From NCBI RefSeq assembly GCF_965363235.1, contig NC_134849.1, positions 66,855,122-66,919,121 on the forward strand: DNA of 64,000 nucleotides, written 5' to 3'. The translations under genes and the position numbers were made by a program. The notes under the pieces are model-generated. The model made no database searches, had not been told where the DNA came from, and saw nothing but the letters and a program-made list of their open reading frames with translations. Below are positions 1 through 13,100 of the stretch, piece after piece (the stretch's first letter is position 1; every line of letters begins with the position of its first letter). The DNA is from Mytilus galloprovincialis (taxonomy: Eukaryota; Mollusca; Bivalvia; Mytilida; Mytilidae).

Positions 1-138
1 TGCGATTCTTCTAAATATTATCTCGAAAGATGTTATTGTTGGAGCTAGTTTATACAATAAAAATAAATAAAAATGTAGATACTGTTGACATATATGGATC
101 ACCTAGGTCATATGTATAATGTTACCTCATTTGTATTT

Positions 139-445
139 AAGGAATAACTGTAATATATTTTCTGTCTATTCGAAATAACATCAAAAATGTGGTGCAATCT
201 GAATAGCCCGCAAAGCGGGTTATTTTAAAGTGTGCACCTCATTTTGTATGTTGTTTTGAATAGACAAATAAAAGACTATAGTTATTTCTTATAATTTAAT
301 TCTAAATTCCATTTGAAACTGGAGTTAACCATAAAAAAATGTTGATGACGTCACGGTTACATGACTTGACTATGAGCTGATAAACAAAACAACATCAGCA
401 AATCAGAAGACGTGTTAAATCCAAAATTAAATTATTTTCTAATGC
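139..445. repeat. Foldback (inverted-repeat) element, copy 1
   Basis: Two imperfect inverted arms of about 60 bp (139-200 and 231-290) read AAGGAATAACTGTA... and its complement. They enclose a small hairpin, AGCCCGC-aaa-GCGGGTTA. A further ~150 bp (291-445), containing TTGATGACGTCA and a CAGCAAATCA-type block, is shared with the copy at 1172-1445. The family also occurs at 18675-18800 and, in reverse, at 45605-45912. No coding sequence is seen. It is probably a non-autonomous foldback DNA element; the family name is unknown. Confidence 0.7.
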
Positions 446-1057
446 ACTGAAATACTTCTGTAACCAATTAATTACTAACAATGAATAAATCAAACCAGAT
501 AGTGTTAAGATTATGTCAGCATTCGTTGATGCCAATGGGGAACATTGATGGATGTTGTATGATATATGCATGTGCACGTAGTTACGGTTACGATATTATA
601 AAACAGCTGGCAAAGTTTAACGTCTTCATCTCCCATTAAAAAAAGAAGTCACTGAAAAAACACGAGCTCAGATCAAACTGCAATCTCAGAAAGTCACTGC
701 GCTGCCAGTTGATTGTTCCGCCCAAACTGAGTAATTATTAGGGGACACATTTGAAAGTTATATTAGCTAAAAAAAAAAGCATTGACAATATATATTATGA
801 TCTAATTACGGATTGCTGGTAAATGCAAATTCCCAAAAGATACCAGGTTTAACATTTGATATATAAAATGGGGTATACATGTAATCAAAGCAGTTACTTT
901 TCGAAACCAAATCCAAATCAAAAAATGCTGGAAGCCAATAATTTAAAGAGATATGTCGAATCTGCCTAGTTTCAGTGACCCTAGCGTTTGGGATAATTTC
1001 ATGCAGATTTGTAAATGCAATTGGCTTGATATATTTTTTTATGTTTTTATGTTTCAG
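446..1057. other. No gene recognised; probable intron of the chitin synthase
   Basis: AT-rich sequence ending in a pyrimidine-rich stretch and TTTCAG at 1052-1057, which serves as acceptor for the first visible chitin synthase exon. The CATMWHE-type segment expected in the preceding exon was looked for and not found, so earlier exons lie outside the window. Confidence 0.5.
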
Positions 1058-1137
1058 AATAGACATCGAAGAAAATAACCTGCAGGGATATGTACCTCGG
1101 CATCCAGAATCCGAAATGTATGAATTTGACTTTGAAG
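1058..1137 (+). CDS. Chitin synthase exon a (first visible)
   Basis: Acceptor TTTCAG precedes 1058. The frame reads IDIEENNLQG ... YEFDFE and must be completed by two bases of an upstream exon. It ends in one base (G) of a Val codon. The only donor that gives the family's FEVHLFFDDA junction is GC (AAG|GCATGT), so this intron appears to be GC-AG. The alternative GT at 1142 breaks the frame. Confidence 0.7.
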
Positions 1138-4100
1138 GCATGTAATGTTTTTATTTGCCTTTTAACTCAATTAAGGAATGGCTTTAATATTTTTTCTGTC
1201 TATAAAGAAATAACATAGATAATTTGGTGCACACTGAATAACGCGTGTAGCGGGTTATTTAACAGTGTGCACCGCATTTTTAATGTTATTTCGATATTCC
1301 ATTTTAAAATGTAGAAAACCATGAAAAAAGGTTGATGACGTCATGGTCACATGGCTAAATGATTTGTATGGGCTGATAACAAAACTACGTCAGCAGCCAA
1401 TCAAAATACGCGTTACATCCAAAATTGAATTATGTAAAATATTAAACATGTATATGAGTGAAAAAAACGTTGACATATTATTAGTTCATACGTGTCATAG
1501 ATCATTTGTTAGGTTATATATGAATTTAGCTCTTCTGTTTCAGTTTTCTGTCTATCGGTTGGTCTTTTATTAACTTATATCACCTATATTATCTAATTCA
1601 TCAAATTACAAAGATTAACGAATGGTGCTTACAAAGGATAAATTAATTTGATTTTACTTCTTATAAAGTCGTTTTATTTTATTTAAACAGCAACTATTAG
1701 ATTTTGAATATCGAGTTTATTATTCGACATCTTACATTTAGTCGGTCGGTGGTTATATTTTATGTAGAAAATGTTCAAAATAGGCCAGAGTATAACTAGA
1801 TCTAAGCGAACATAAAACCTTTTAGTTACAAAAAGACATTTATCCAGTGAGTGCAAAAAGGTTAATTGTTGTGCATCACTTTTTACAGTACATTTATTCT
1901 TCGATGACGCTGTAATTCGGTCAGATAGTTCAACTTTAGTTGTCAACAAATATGTTAAGAAGTTTTTACAATCTATAAAAAAGCAAGAAGGTAAGCAACT
2001 AAGAATCATTTTTTAAGTTTAATCAAGAATTCAAATATCTAATGGAGAGTTATGAATCTTCTACTTTTTACACTTCACTTTCACAATCGTATCAAGAAAA
2101 ATTTTTCTTCCTTAATCATTGTTAATTAAATGGTCTTTTGAAAACTCGATCGTTTAAAGACTTTTCTGGTACACAAATGGATAGTTTGCTACATCCAGTT
2201 AGTAATTTTGGATCACAATGCTCTTCAACTTCGTACTTTATTTAGCCTTTTTTGTTTTCTTTTTTTTTTTAAATTTTTTTGGAATTGAGCGTCACTGATG
2301 AGTCTTTTATAGACGAAACGCGCGTCTGACGTATATATTAAATTTAGTCCTGGTATCTATATATATATATACAACTCCTCTAAACATCAACCCAACAATG
2401 TTAGATCTGTAAATTTGCTTTTGCAAATTTTTTGTTCTTCCCTCGTTGGGATTCGAATCCATGCTACTGAGATATCGTGACACTGAATCGCCTACACTGT
2501 AGCCGTCCCGCTAGACCACACGACCACCTGGGCTTCACAATAATAAAGCCTTCGGTGACACTAAATCGCCTACACTGTAGCCGTCCCGCTAGACCACACG
2601 ACCACCTGGGCTTCACAATAATAAAGCCTTCGGTGGCCTTGTGTTACTTTTTTAGAATCGATCGTCACTTATGAGTCTTTTATAGACGAAACGCGCGTCT
2701 GACGTATATATTAAATTTAGTCCTGGTATCTATATATATATACAACTCGTCTAAACATCAACCCAACAATGTTAGATCTGTAAATTTGCTTTTGCAAATT
2801 TTTTGTTCTTCCCTCGCTGGGATTCGAATCCATGCTACTGAGATATCGTGACACTAAATCGCCTACACTGTAGCCGTCCCGCTAGACCACACGCCCACCT
2901 GGGCTTCACAATAATAAAGCCTTCGGTGGCCGTGTGTTACCTTTCCTCGTCAGTTTTAATCTAGCGGCGTACTTCAGTACATGATATACAAGGCATGGAG
3001 ATGTTATTGGTACAGATCAGCTCAATTATCTATAGTAAAGGATCCTACAAATTAATGCAAGACACAGTCGAAGAAAATAATTATATTAATAAGTACGTCT
3101 GAGTCAGTGACAACTCTACAACATATATATATATATATATATACGTTTCGGCGGTTAACACTAGGCATTCATTTGGGCAATAACTATGCTCCTTTACTAA
3201 CAGATTTATTCATGTAGTGCTATGAATCTCAATTCATGACCAATCACTTTGTGAATAATGTAAACTCATCGATCCTTTAAACAAACTTATAAGAAAAAGT
3301 TATCTTACCAATGTTGTAATTTGATCTTTGAATATAGTTTACATTGGTAAAAAAAAAACGATTTAGTCATGAACAAATTAAAAGATAACTAAATTTATAT
3401 TCTTTTCTTTCACGTTCATTTCTATATAGATGTTAACTCTTAACCATCCTACCATGCCTACTGCCTGTCTAAACATTTTAAGTTTTGTATTGGACAATTT
3501 ATGTCTTCTTTGACTATCCATGACGTTTAATACTAAATCCCTGGGATGTGTTCTAGTTGATTTTAGTCACTCACTAATGCATTATTTACTATTATTAATT
3601 AATTTTTGCTTTTAACTAGCTTTCAGTAGATGTAAGTTTTCTCAAATCCTACTTTCAAGTTAATTTGTACTGTTGAAACAAAATGTTTACTTTTTTCTTT
3701 AGTTATGTCGTCTCTCAATTTTTGATATATACCAGTATATATATTTTTGGTATCACTATAAATGTTCATTTCTGTTCTCGTACTATGGACAACAAAATTA
3801 TTTATTTTGTAAAAAAAATTCATGTTATCATTTACAGTAACATGAGTAATACATTATTATATTTTGTTTAATATTATAGTTGTCTTTCTAAAATTGAATT
3901 ATTTTTTTATTATATATGTGTCATACATCAAAGTGATTTGTTCAGTATATACTAGTATTGACTTGTTATGTGCTGATATGCAGTTGATTGAGTTAAGCAA
4001 TTTCAATTGATATTATATAGTGTGTTTTTCTATGTTGTGATGAAACACTATTCTTTTATGTAAGGGTGAAGGTTAGAACCTATTAAACCGTTTACACCCA

Positions 4101-7100
4101 CTGCAGTCGTTAGCACTTGAAACCAGGAACCCGATGTTCATTAGTTGTCGATCGTTTTTGATGTCTTTGAGCTTTCGTTTTTTTCATTAGGGACTTTCTG
4201 ATTTAAATTTTCCTCGGAGTTCGGTATGTTTGCGGTTTTAACTTTTTGCTTGTATTTTTAAGGAAAATTTATCCTTCGACAGTGATGGAAGAAACACCTC
4301 AATGCTCCCATACTCCATATGGTGGACAAATGACGCTAGTTTTACCAGGAAAAACAAAAGTTTGTATTCACCTAAAAGACAGTACAAAGATTCGTAAGAA
4401 GAAACGTTGGAGTCAGGTATTTATACATAATTATGAACATATTTAAGAGGTCTAGCCATGAGAATGATTTAAACCGTACTTATATATATATGTAGTATAT
4501 GTAATTTGATAACGTAAAGACCGTAAGTTTCCTGATACTCAATCCAGTGAATATACTCTACAGTTGGCTGCGGACCACAATATCATAACGTAAACGCAGT
4601 GTGTACATTGTTTAGTCATTACTTAAAGGGACTGTGTGACTGTTATACAAATTGGAGGTTTGGCAAGCTATAAAACGAGGTATTGTTCACCATGTACCGT
4701 TGCACATAATGATATTGATGTACCATAAAAGAAAAATGACAGTGGTGTATAATATGTTGAGTGTTTTTTGGCTTTTCATTTTGATCAATTTTCCTTGGAG
4801 TTTTTTACATTTACTTCAAATTGTACATCTTTAGATTTTTTTATTTTATTCACTATCATGGTAGATATGACCAACCAATACTTTAAAACTTATAATAAAA
4901 ACAGACAACTTAATATGATCTATCAAAAGTGGTTTACATACTATTCATTTATTTCAAAATATAACTTTATGGTACAATTTATCTAAAAAAGTGTTTATCG
5001 ACCTGCCCATTAATGCAGACCACATGATTTGCAAAAATGTCAAACAATTCATCCTTAGGTATGAACAGAGAGTGTATAAGGCTATTGATAGCTTTTATTA
5101 AATACAAAAAGACTTATTTGGGTTGTTTTTGTTGTCAAGAAAGACTCACAGAAATCTAAAAGAGAAGGTACATTACGGCCGGGTTTTGCCGAAAAAAACA
5201 AAATGTTGTACAGCTATTTAATTTCTGCACATAATGTATGGAATGCATATGGTCAAGAAATAAAAAAAAAAAATATGAAACTGATTATCTCATGACAATA
5301 ATACAAATTACGTCAATCGATATATCGTCTTTATAAAAACAATGACAAATACAGAATGTATGCATTTGTCTATCTACTATCTATTGTGGAAACATAATAC
5401 GCAGTCAAGAAACAACAAAACAATTTAAGAAAAGCTTTAATCTTGGAATTGTCCATTAAATAGAATTGTTTCTAAGGGTGCACACATTTTGCCAATAAAT
5501 ATATACTTAAGAATTGACGTCAAAAAGGAAAATCAAGAAATTCGACAAAATACACAAATGTTCTTCAGGATTGTTGCCATTGTCACTCGTTGAAGGTAAA
5601 ACTTGTTTCTGTTTTCTGAATACCTTGAACCTAAGTCTTGTTTTGACAAAGTAAGAATATGAATGATAACTTTTAAATTCGCAGTTGTATCAATTTTAGT
5701 AAAGTTTGTTAAATCATGTCAGTATCGAAGCACTGACTACTGAGCTGATTATACCCTCGAGGACTGATAGACCACCAGCAGAGGTATCGACCGAAAGATC
5801 TTAATTTCAATGGCAAAACATAGTAATCCAGAAACAGGGAAATATTGGAACCTTTTGTTGATAATGGCAATAATCCAACTTCATGTATGAAAAATACTAA
5901 TTTATCAAAGCAGCATATCAATTTTTAAAAGAATAAATAGTGTCACTCTTAAATATTATCAACTTATAAACGTGTAACCAATAACTTATACAGCTCTCAA
6001 TTTGTGTGAAGATATGCATCCTAAGGAACACGTACAAAATAAAGGAAACCAGTAGTTTACCTCTGTTCAAACGTCATACAATCGATTGAGTGAAAACAAA
6101 TCCGGGTTACAAACTAAAACCGAAGGAAACACATGAACAATAAGAGGAAAACAACGAAACAACAGAACAATTAAGTTAAAAAAAATATCAAACAACAATG
6201 CAGCATACATAGAAACAAACTATAAGGAAACAACTGTCATAATGCTGACTTGGTAAGGGACATTTTAAGAAACAAGTGGTGAACCTGGTTTTGTGGCTAG
6301 TCAAACTTCTTGCTGTATGACAATGTTAAATATATCGCTAAAATAGCATCATTAAATGACAGTAATACAGTACACATGAATGCAAGGACACTTCAGACAG
6401 TTAAACACACAAAAATGAAAAATATAATCATTATAGTACTTTCCGACATGTAATCTACAGTCCTTTTGAGTACCCTTATATCTTAGCTCATCTTATGCAG
6501 GTAATGTATATGCATTATCTACTTGACCACTGTTCTAAAGTAAACACAAACATGTCAAAAGAGGGGCGAACCATACCGGAGGAAAATAAAAAGTACACAT
6601 ACAAACTGGAAAATACTTTTATAATGGCATTAGATGGAGATGTTGAGTTTCAACCAGAAGCTGTGCCGCATCTCCTCCAACGAATGAGGAAATACCCTGA
6701 TGTCGGTGCAGCATGCGGAAGAATTCATCCAGCAGGAAAAGGTATTAGTAAAATAGTCTACTTATATTCAACATATTCACTACACTATTTTGCAATCTGA
6801 CAGAATTTACAGAATTATCAAATGTATAAAAAAAGTATCAACTTTTATAGTTTAAGAAAAAAGTGCATTAGTATTCAATAAAACATATAAACACACACCG
6901 AAAAGGTAGGGGAAAATAATAACAATATAGAGGCACTTTTAAGCTTTCCCTTCTCTCGATGTTACAGATTGACAAAACCCCTATAACAAAGTACAAATAC
7001 TACTCTAGCGTAGTAAAGATTAAACGATAAAGATTAAGTTATTTTCTTGATAATGTGCAACCGCGAACATTATGTTATGTTTGTTTTTCAGATAATCTCG

Positions 7101-10100
7101 GATATATTATGTTTGTACTTGCAACACTCATATCCAATTATCTAATCCAACTTAATATAAAAGAAATATTACATATTAACACGTCAAGATTAATACAAGG
7201 TACAATTTTTATAAGAACGCATTGTAGTCAGTCCATTGCATTGATTAATGTGTTGTGTTTAGTCAACTTTGTTTGTCTTTCCTCTTTTTCGTTTACGTTT
7301 TTGATTTTTCTTAACAGTATTTTTCAATGTTTAAGAACTGTGTGTCTTTAAAATTGTATCCTTTTGTACACTTAAATTTGTATGCATTATTATGTGTGTG
7401 CAGGTCCAATAGTGTGGTACCAGAAATTTGAATATGCTGTCAGTCATTGGTTACAAAAAGCTACAGAACATGTTATTGGATGTGTGTTGTGTAGTCCTGG
7501 GTGTTTCAGTTTATTTAGAGGGTCTGACTTAAAAGAAATATTAGAGGACTATTCCAATCAGCCAACGGAGGCACTAGATGTACTTCAGTATGATCAAGGT
7601 AACATTGTATTAAAAAAAGATTAACTATTAACACGGTATTCAATGTCATTTGAGTGAACTATCACTTACGGGAATCGATTTTGAAAATATTACATAGTAC
7701 ATGCATAATCTTTTACATTCGTGCATGCTTCTTTACTTATATACACGAACCTTTCTTAAGCAAGCTTAAAAGAGGGACGACAGATTCCAAAGGGACAGTC
7801 AAACTGACAACGTCATGGCTAAAAATGAAAAAAAGACAAACAGAAAAACAATAGTACACATGACACAAAATGGAAAACTAAAGAAAAAAACACAAACCCC
7901 ACCAAAAACTAGGGGTGATCTCAGGTGCTTCGGAAGGGAAGCAGATCCTGCTCCACATGCGGCACCCGTCTTGTTGCTTATGTGATTACTTATCCGTTAA
8001 TAGTCTAATTTGGTAGGTCAAATTCATGAAAGGGAAGGGGATTGTAGTTACGACGTAAAGGAACATATCCGATATCATTTGTGAAACGGTTATTCCATAA
8101 CGGTCAACCAACTCGTGATGGCGTCCGTAAACTTTTCGAAGGGATGATTTCAACGATTTGAAACTCTTGGTTTAATAGCTTCTTTGTGAGCATATTATTA
8201 TATTGATACCTCTATCAAGAAAATCATGATAGGAAATGCAAGCACGGGAATATGGTATCAATTGGGAGATATATACCCCGTATGCAGGTGCTGCTGGAAT
8301 GTTGCTACTTAGAAATGGAAAGTTCACAATGGGAAAGCTGAAATCATCTCTTTTGTCGTAAAGTTTTGTCTTCAAACGACCCGCATTGTCAATTTCTTGA
8401 TGTAAGTCAAGATATGAAGCCGACTTAACTATATCTGTAGTATCCTGTATCCCTAATTCGATGGGATAGATGCGTTCCACATAGTCACCAAATTTTGAAT
8501 TGTTTACTGACAGAACGTCATCTATATAGCGGAAAGTAGAGTTAAAGGATATTGCTAACTTCTGATCTTTCTTAAGAGTGTACCAATGTTTTTGCATATA
8601 ATTGTATATGTGATGTTGTCCTTTTAATCTTAAATTTAACACCGCCATAAAAGCGCAAAGTTTGGCTAGCCACAAAACCAGGTTTAACCCACATTAATTT
8701 TCAAATGCAACAAATCAGGAAAATAGCAGGTGTTTTCTTATACATGTTACAATTCGTGTCATTGTGTGTAACATTGTCTTTTTTTTTGTTGTCGTTTCTG
8801 TTGTGTCGTTGTTTTCCTCTTGTGTTTGATGTCTTTCCATCGCATATAGTTTGTAACCCGGTTTTAGTTTCACTCCATTTGTTTATGTTGTTAGAACAGT
8901 TGTATACTACTCTAGCCTTTATGTATTACATTATAAGTCTAGACATTCACCTCTAAACTCGTTATTCTGACCTTACTGAAAGATGCCACGTTGTTGTCAT
9001 AAGATATCACGTTCATCGACGTATAAATTTTGTTTGAGGAAGGGACGAATGATTCTTATTTGAAAACATTATGATTCAAACAAAGTATTAAAATAATAAC
9101 GTTGCATTTACCAAGCACTAATTTCTGACAGAGACATTTCGATCAAATGGGTTCCTGTGTTTAGCAACTTAAGGTTAAATCTCATCAATAATGCAGAAAC
9201 AAACCATTTGCTAATTGAAAAGTGCAAGTTTTGGTATTATTTGTTGCAATTTTACTCAGATCGGTAATACCATTTACAATTATGAACGTTGAATGATAGT
9301 ACATACGGAGTATACCGACTATGCTAGTGTCAAACGTTAAATTATATAAATACACCACTTCTCTTACCAGTTCCTGACACATTTACTTATGAATTATTTT
9401 AGGTGAAGACCGATGGCTATGTACGTTACTTCTTAAAGCAGGAAAGAGAATAGAATACTGTGCAGAATCCGATGCAAAAACATTTGTTCCAGAAACGTTT
9501 GAAGAATTCTTTAAACAAAGACGTCGTTGGATACCTTCAACTTTAGCAAATATATTCTACCTTATTATGAACATGGAGACTGTCTGTAAAAAAAATAATA
9601 AAATAACACGGTTGTACATAATTTACCAAGTTCTGTATTGTATTTCATCTCTTCTTACACCCGGTACTATTATAATGATGATGTATGGTGCCCTGGTCCT
9701 CGTATTAGGGCATAATGGAGAAGGAATAACAGGCTTCATTTTACTATTTGTAATTCTACTTCCAGTAACAGTATTTGTCTGTATTTCTCTTTTTAAGAAA
9801 GACATTCAGGTGAGTTTTATAAAGATACCTGTTAGGAGTGTTTTCAAACTGTGTGTGTCTGTCCTTACTGGTTTTTTTAGAGTCTTTTGCAGCCGAAACG
9901 CGTGTCGGCACAAATACAGCATTTCTATGCTGGTATGTATAATGTTTAGCTATATATAATAAAAAGTAAAATCATAAAAAATACTGAACTCTGAGAAAAA
10001 TTCAAATTTGGAAGTCCCTATCAAACGGCAAAATCAAATGCCAAAGCACATCAAACGAATGGGCAACAACTGTCATATCCATGACTTGTACAGGCATTTT

Positions 10101-13100
10101 TAAGTTTAGAAAATGGTGGATTGAACCTGGTTTTATAATACCTCTAACTTGTATGTCAATCGCATCATTTTTTTTATTTACAACGATGCGTGAACAAAAT
10201 AGTCACAATATGTACAATAATATACAGAGTACTGCTTAAAGAGACTGACGAGTTCTGAAACATTTAAATTAATAAATGATGTATGTTTTTCTTTGAGATA
10301 TCAGATTGTTGTTCTGAACATGACCAAGCACGTTTATATTATCATCAATTTGCCTACATTTCGTGAATATTTATTTTCATTTGAAACATGTGAAATATAC
10401 ATTTGAAAGCTTCAAGTAAAAAATGAATATGATATTTTTTCCCTCATTACTAATATATGTTCACAATTATATTTCAGAATATGCTGCAAGATGATAAATT
10501 ATCAAAATTCATCATTTTTCTGTTTTCAGATGATGTGTGCTCAAATTGTATCGTTCATTCTTTTTGTGTTGATGGTTTTAGTTATTGCTGGAGTAATTCG
10601 TTCAGCTGTTGAAGAAACCTTATGCTCAACGTCCATTATATTTGTTTGCTTTATAGCGGGGATATTTGTTATAGCCACAATACTACATCCTAAGGTAAGG
10701 ATAAGGTAAAAATATTCAATAAAATTATCAATACGTAGATCAAGGGTCTTTATTAAAATCAATATAATTATTAGTTAAGTAATTTACCTGAATATAGTAA
10801 ATATTATGATTTTTCTAACAAATGTTATTAAGCATGGACACTTAGTCTTAGTTTAAGGTTACAACTTAAATTAATTATAAAATTTGATATACATTATACA
10901 TTAATATTTGATTTTAATGTAGAGGAAACCATAGAATTTTAAAATTCTAGATGCTAATATCATTTGTATAAAATTCTAGAACAATGATCAACACTAAAGT
11001 TTAGCTAAATACTTCAAACAACATTGTGTCGGAAGTTGTCAGGGAAGAAGTTAAATCACAAATATATTGAACGCTGTAAGAATTCAATACAAAAAACTCC
11101 TAATGAAATGTCAAAACTAAAGGCTGAAACATGTCAATGGATAACAGCTGTCATATTTTGACTTGGTGCAAGCATTTTCTTATGAAGAAAATGGTGGGTT
11201 TAACCTGGTTTTATAGAAAGTCAAACCTCTTAGTTGCATGATAGTCGCATAACATACAAATACTAAGTATATTAACGAATTTTGTCAAGCCAACGAACAT
11301 TAACAAAAAATGTTTTTTTGTTAATAAGTCAAGTTTGGTGTACTTCACCTAACTTCTTTATTAAGAGTAGACATACATACCAAAAATTTCGCAATAGTTA
11401 TCAAAGGTACAAGACGTATAATTTACATTAGACTCATCAGTAACGTTCAAATCAAAATAATTATAAAACCAAACAAGTACGTACCTAATAGACTTTCAAT
11501 CAAGATGTTTACGTTTAAACTTATTGATAACTCTCTACCTTTTTCATATGTTTTAGGAATGTCACTGTGTTAAACATAGTTTATTGTACTTTCTTGCTAT
11601 TCCCTGTACATCTATAGTTCTGTTCTTGTACTCCATCGCAAACATGGATGACGTTAACTGGGGAACCAGGGAAAGAGAGAAACCAAGGTAATACCAATCA
11701 TACTTATATATATTATATGTTAATTTGTTAAGAACAATAACTGAATCGTAGATGATATATGGACATTTCTTTTGTGTATTGTACATTATATCCAAGATGA
11801 CAATTTGAAACTAAGTTTATTTTTCTATCCATGCATCATTCCAATGAAAACTATATATTCCTCAAGTAACAATTCATCGATAAGGAAATGAAAATAACCT
11901 TGAATTACTTAATCCGTTAAGGTTTTATAGTAGTAATCAAACACATTTGTTGGTGTAATTCATCCAATCAGTGTATAGGTTTCGACCAGGAAAACCCCAA
12001 TTCTAAAAATCAAATAATTGAACACTAATAGTATATTTTTAATACAAACCTTTTCGTGGCGATAGGTTAGCTTGATATAACTGTAAAGCGTTGTGTAATT
12101 GACAAAAAAACTATCTTTGCAAATTTCAATGCCTTGCCACATAAGTTGCAGCCATAACACACATATATAAATTAAATTAAATTCCAAATGTTATGAAATA
12201 TAGTGTATTAAATAGCTGGAATATAGAAATGCCATTTGTATTGACAGATCGGATGGAATAACAATGTTATTAATGAAGCATGTACATGTCACAACCTGCT
12301 TAACCATGCTAATATATAATCAACTAAGATCTAAAGCTAGCAACAGGAAACAGTTTAGATTTGCAAAGCTTCGGAAAAGTTTTTGAAGTCTTTACTAAAC
12401 ACGCATAAATAATGTTTATTTGAAAGAAAAAAAGCACAAAAGTAAAGTATCTATACTTGATATCCAACAACGTTATGATTTGTTCTTTTAAACACATAAA
12501 CAAGAAAATTTGCGTAAAACCTTGCATTCCGTTTCCTGAACACTTCTTGACAATGAATTGGCGTTGATTAATTAAATAAATCCAATAGCGACTAAAGTTC
12601 CGATTGAAAAAAGGGTCTACCATTAGAATTTTAGATTTGTAAACATCTGTAAAAAAACTTTTTGTTTTATATTCTATTTTTTAGCAACAGTTCTGAGGGC
12701 GGAAAAAAGGAAAAAGGTGCGTTTAATAAGGAACAACCCCATATAGCATTGAAGAGAGAGAAAAACACTAGAAAAACTAAAAAAATAGTCGAATAAACAT
12801 GATAAACGGGTTCTCATACCTTACGCTATCATATTGTTTTATTTACAACTATAATTGAAGAAAGCATACACACACAAGAAAATAATGTTATAATATGTTG
12901 ATAAGCCAACTTGACTTACACAGTTTGTTCAAAACTATGAGCAGAAATAAGTTTTGATATTTGAGGACCGATTAGTATAGTGGATAACACCTGGTTTTAT
13001 AGCTAGCTAAATCTCTCACTTGTATGACAGTCGTATACAATTCCGGTATATTGACAGAGATGTGGAAACAAAACAAACAAGGAAAATAGGAGCAAACGTC

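Larger units (their letters stand above)
2281..2940. repeat. Tandem array: hammerhead unit plus tRNA-like head (~373-bp period)
   Basis: The hammerhead motif recurs at 2289 and about 2662, and the tRNA-like segment at 2440-2525 and about 2810-2897, giving a unit of roughly 373 bp. A partial internal duplication (2556-2637) repeats only the A-box side. Shared spacer sequence includes ACATCAACCCAACAATG and TTTGCTTTTGCAAATTTT. The array lies in the chitin synthase intron between 1990 and 4283. Confidence 0.8.

Noticed and set aside
806-1141. 111-codon minus-strand frame
   Set aside because: It lies opposite the chitin synthase exon at 1058-1137 and shows no family pattern.
2440-2897. tRNA-like segments as genuine tRNA genes
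   Set aside because: A and B boxes are present but the acceptor and anticodon stems do not pair, and the segments are tandemly repeated; better read as SINE-type heads.
8576-8675. Upstream extension of the PLE frame at 8172-8675
   Set aside because: The residues before KKDQKLAISF do not match the family in the longest copy, so the extension is flanking sequence that happens to be open.
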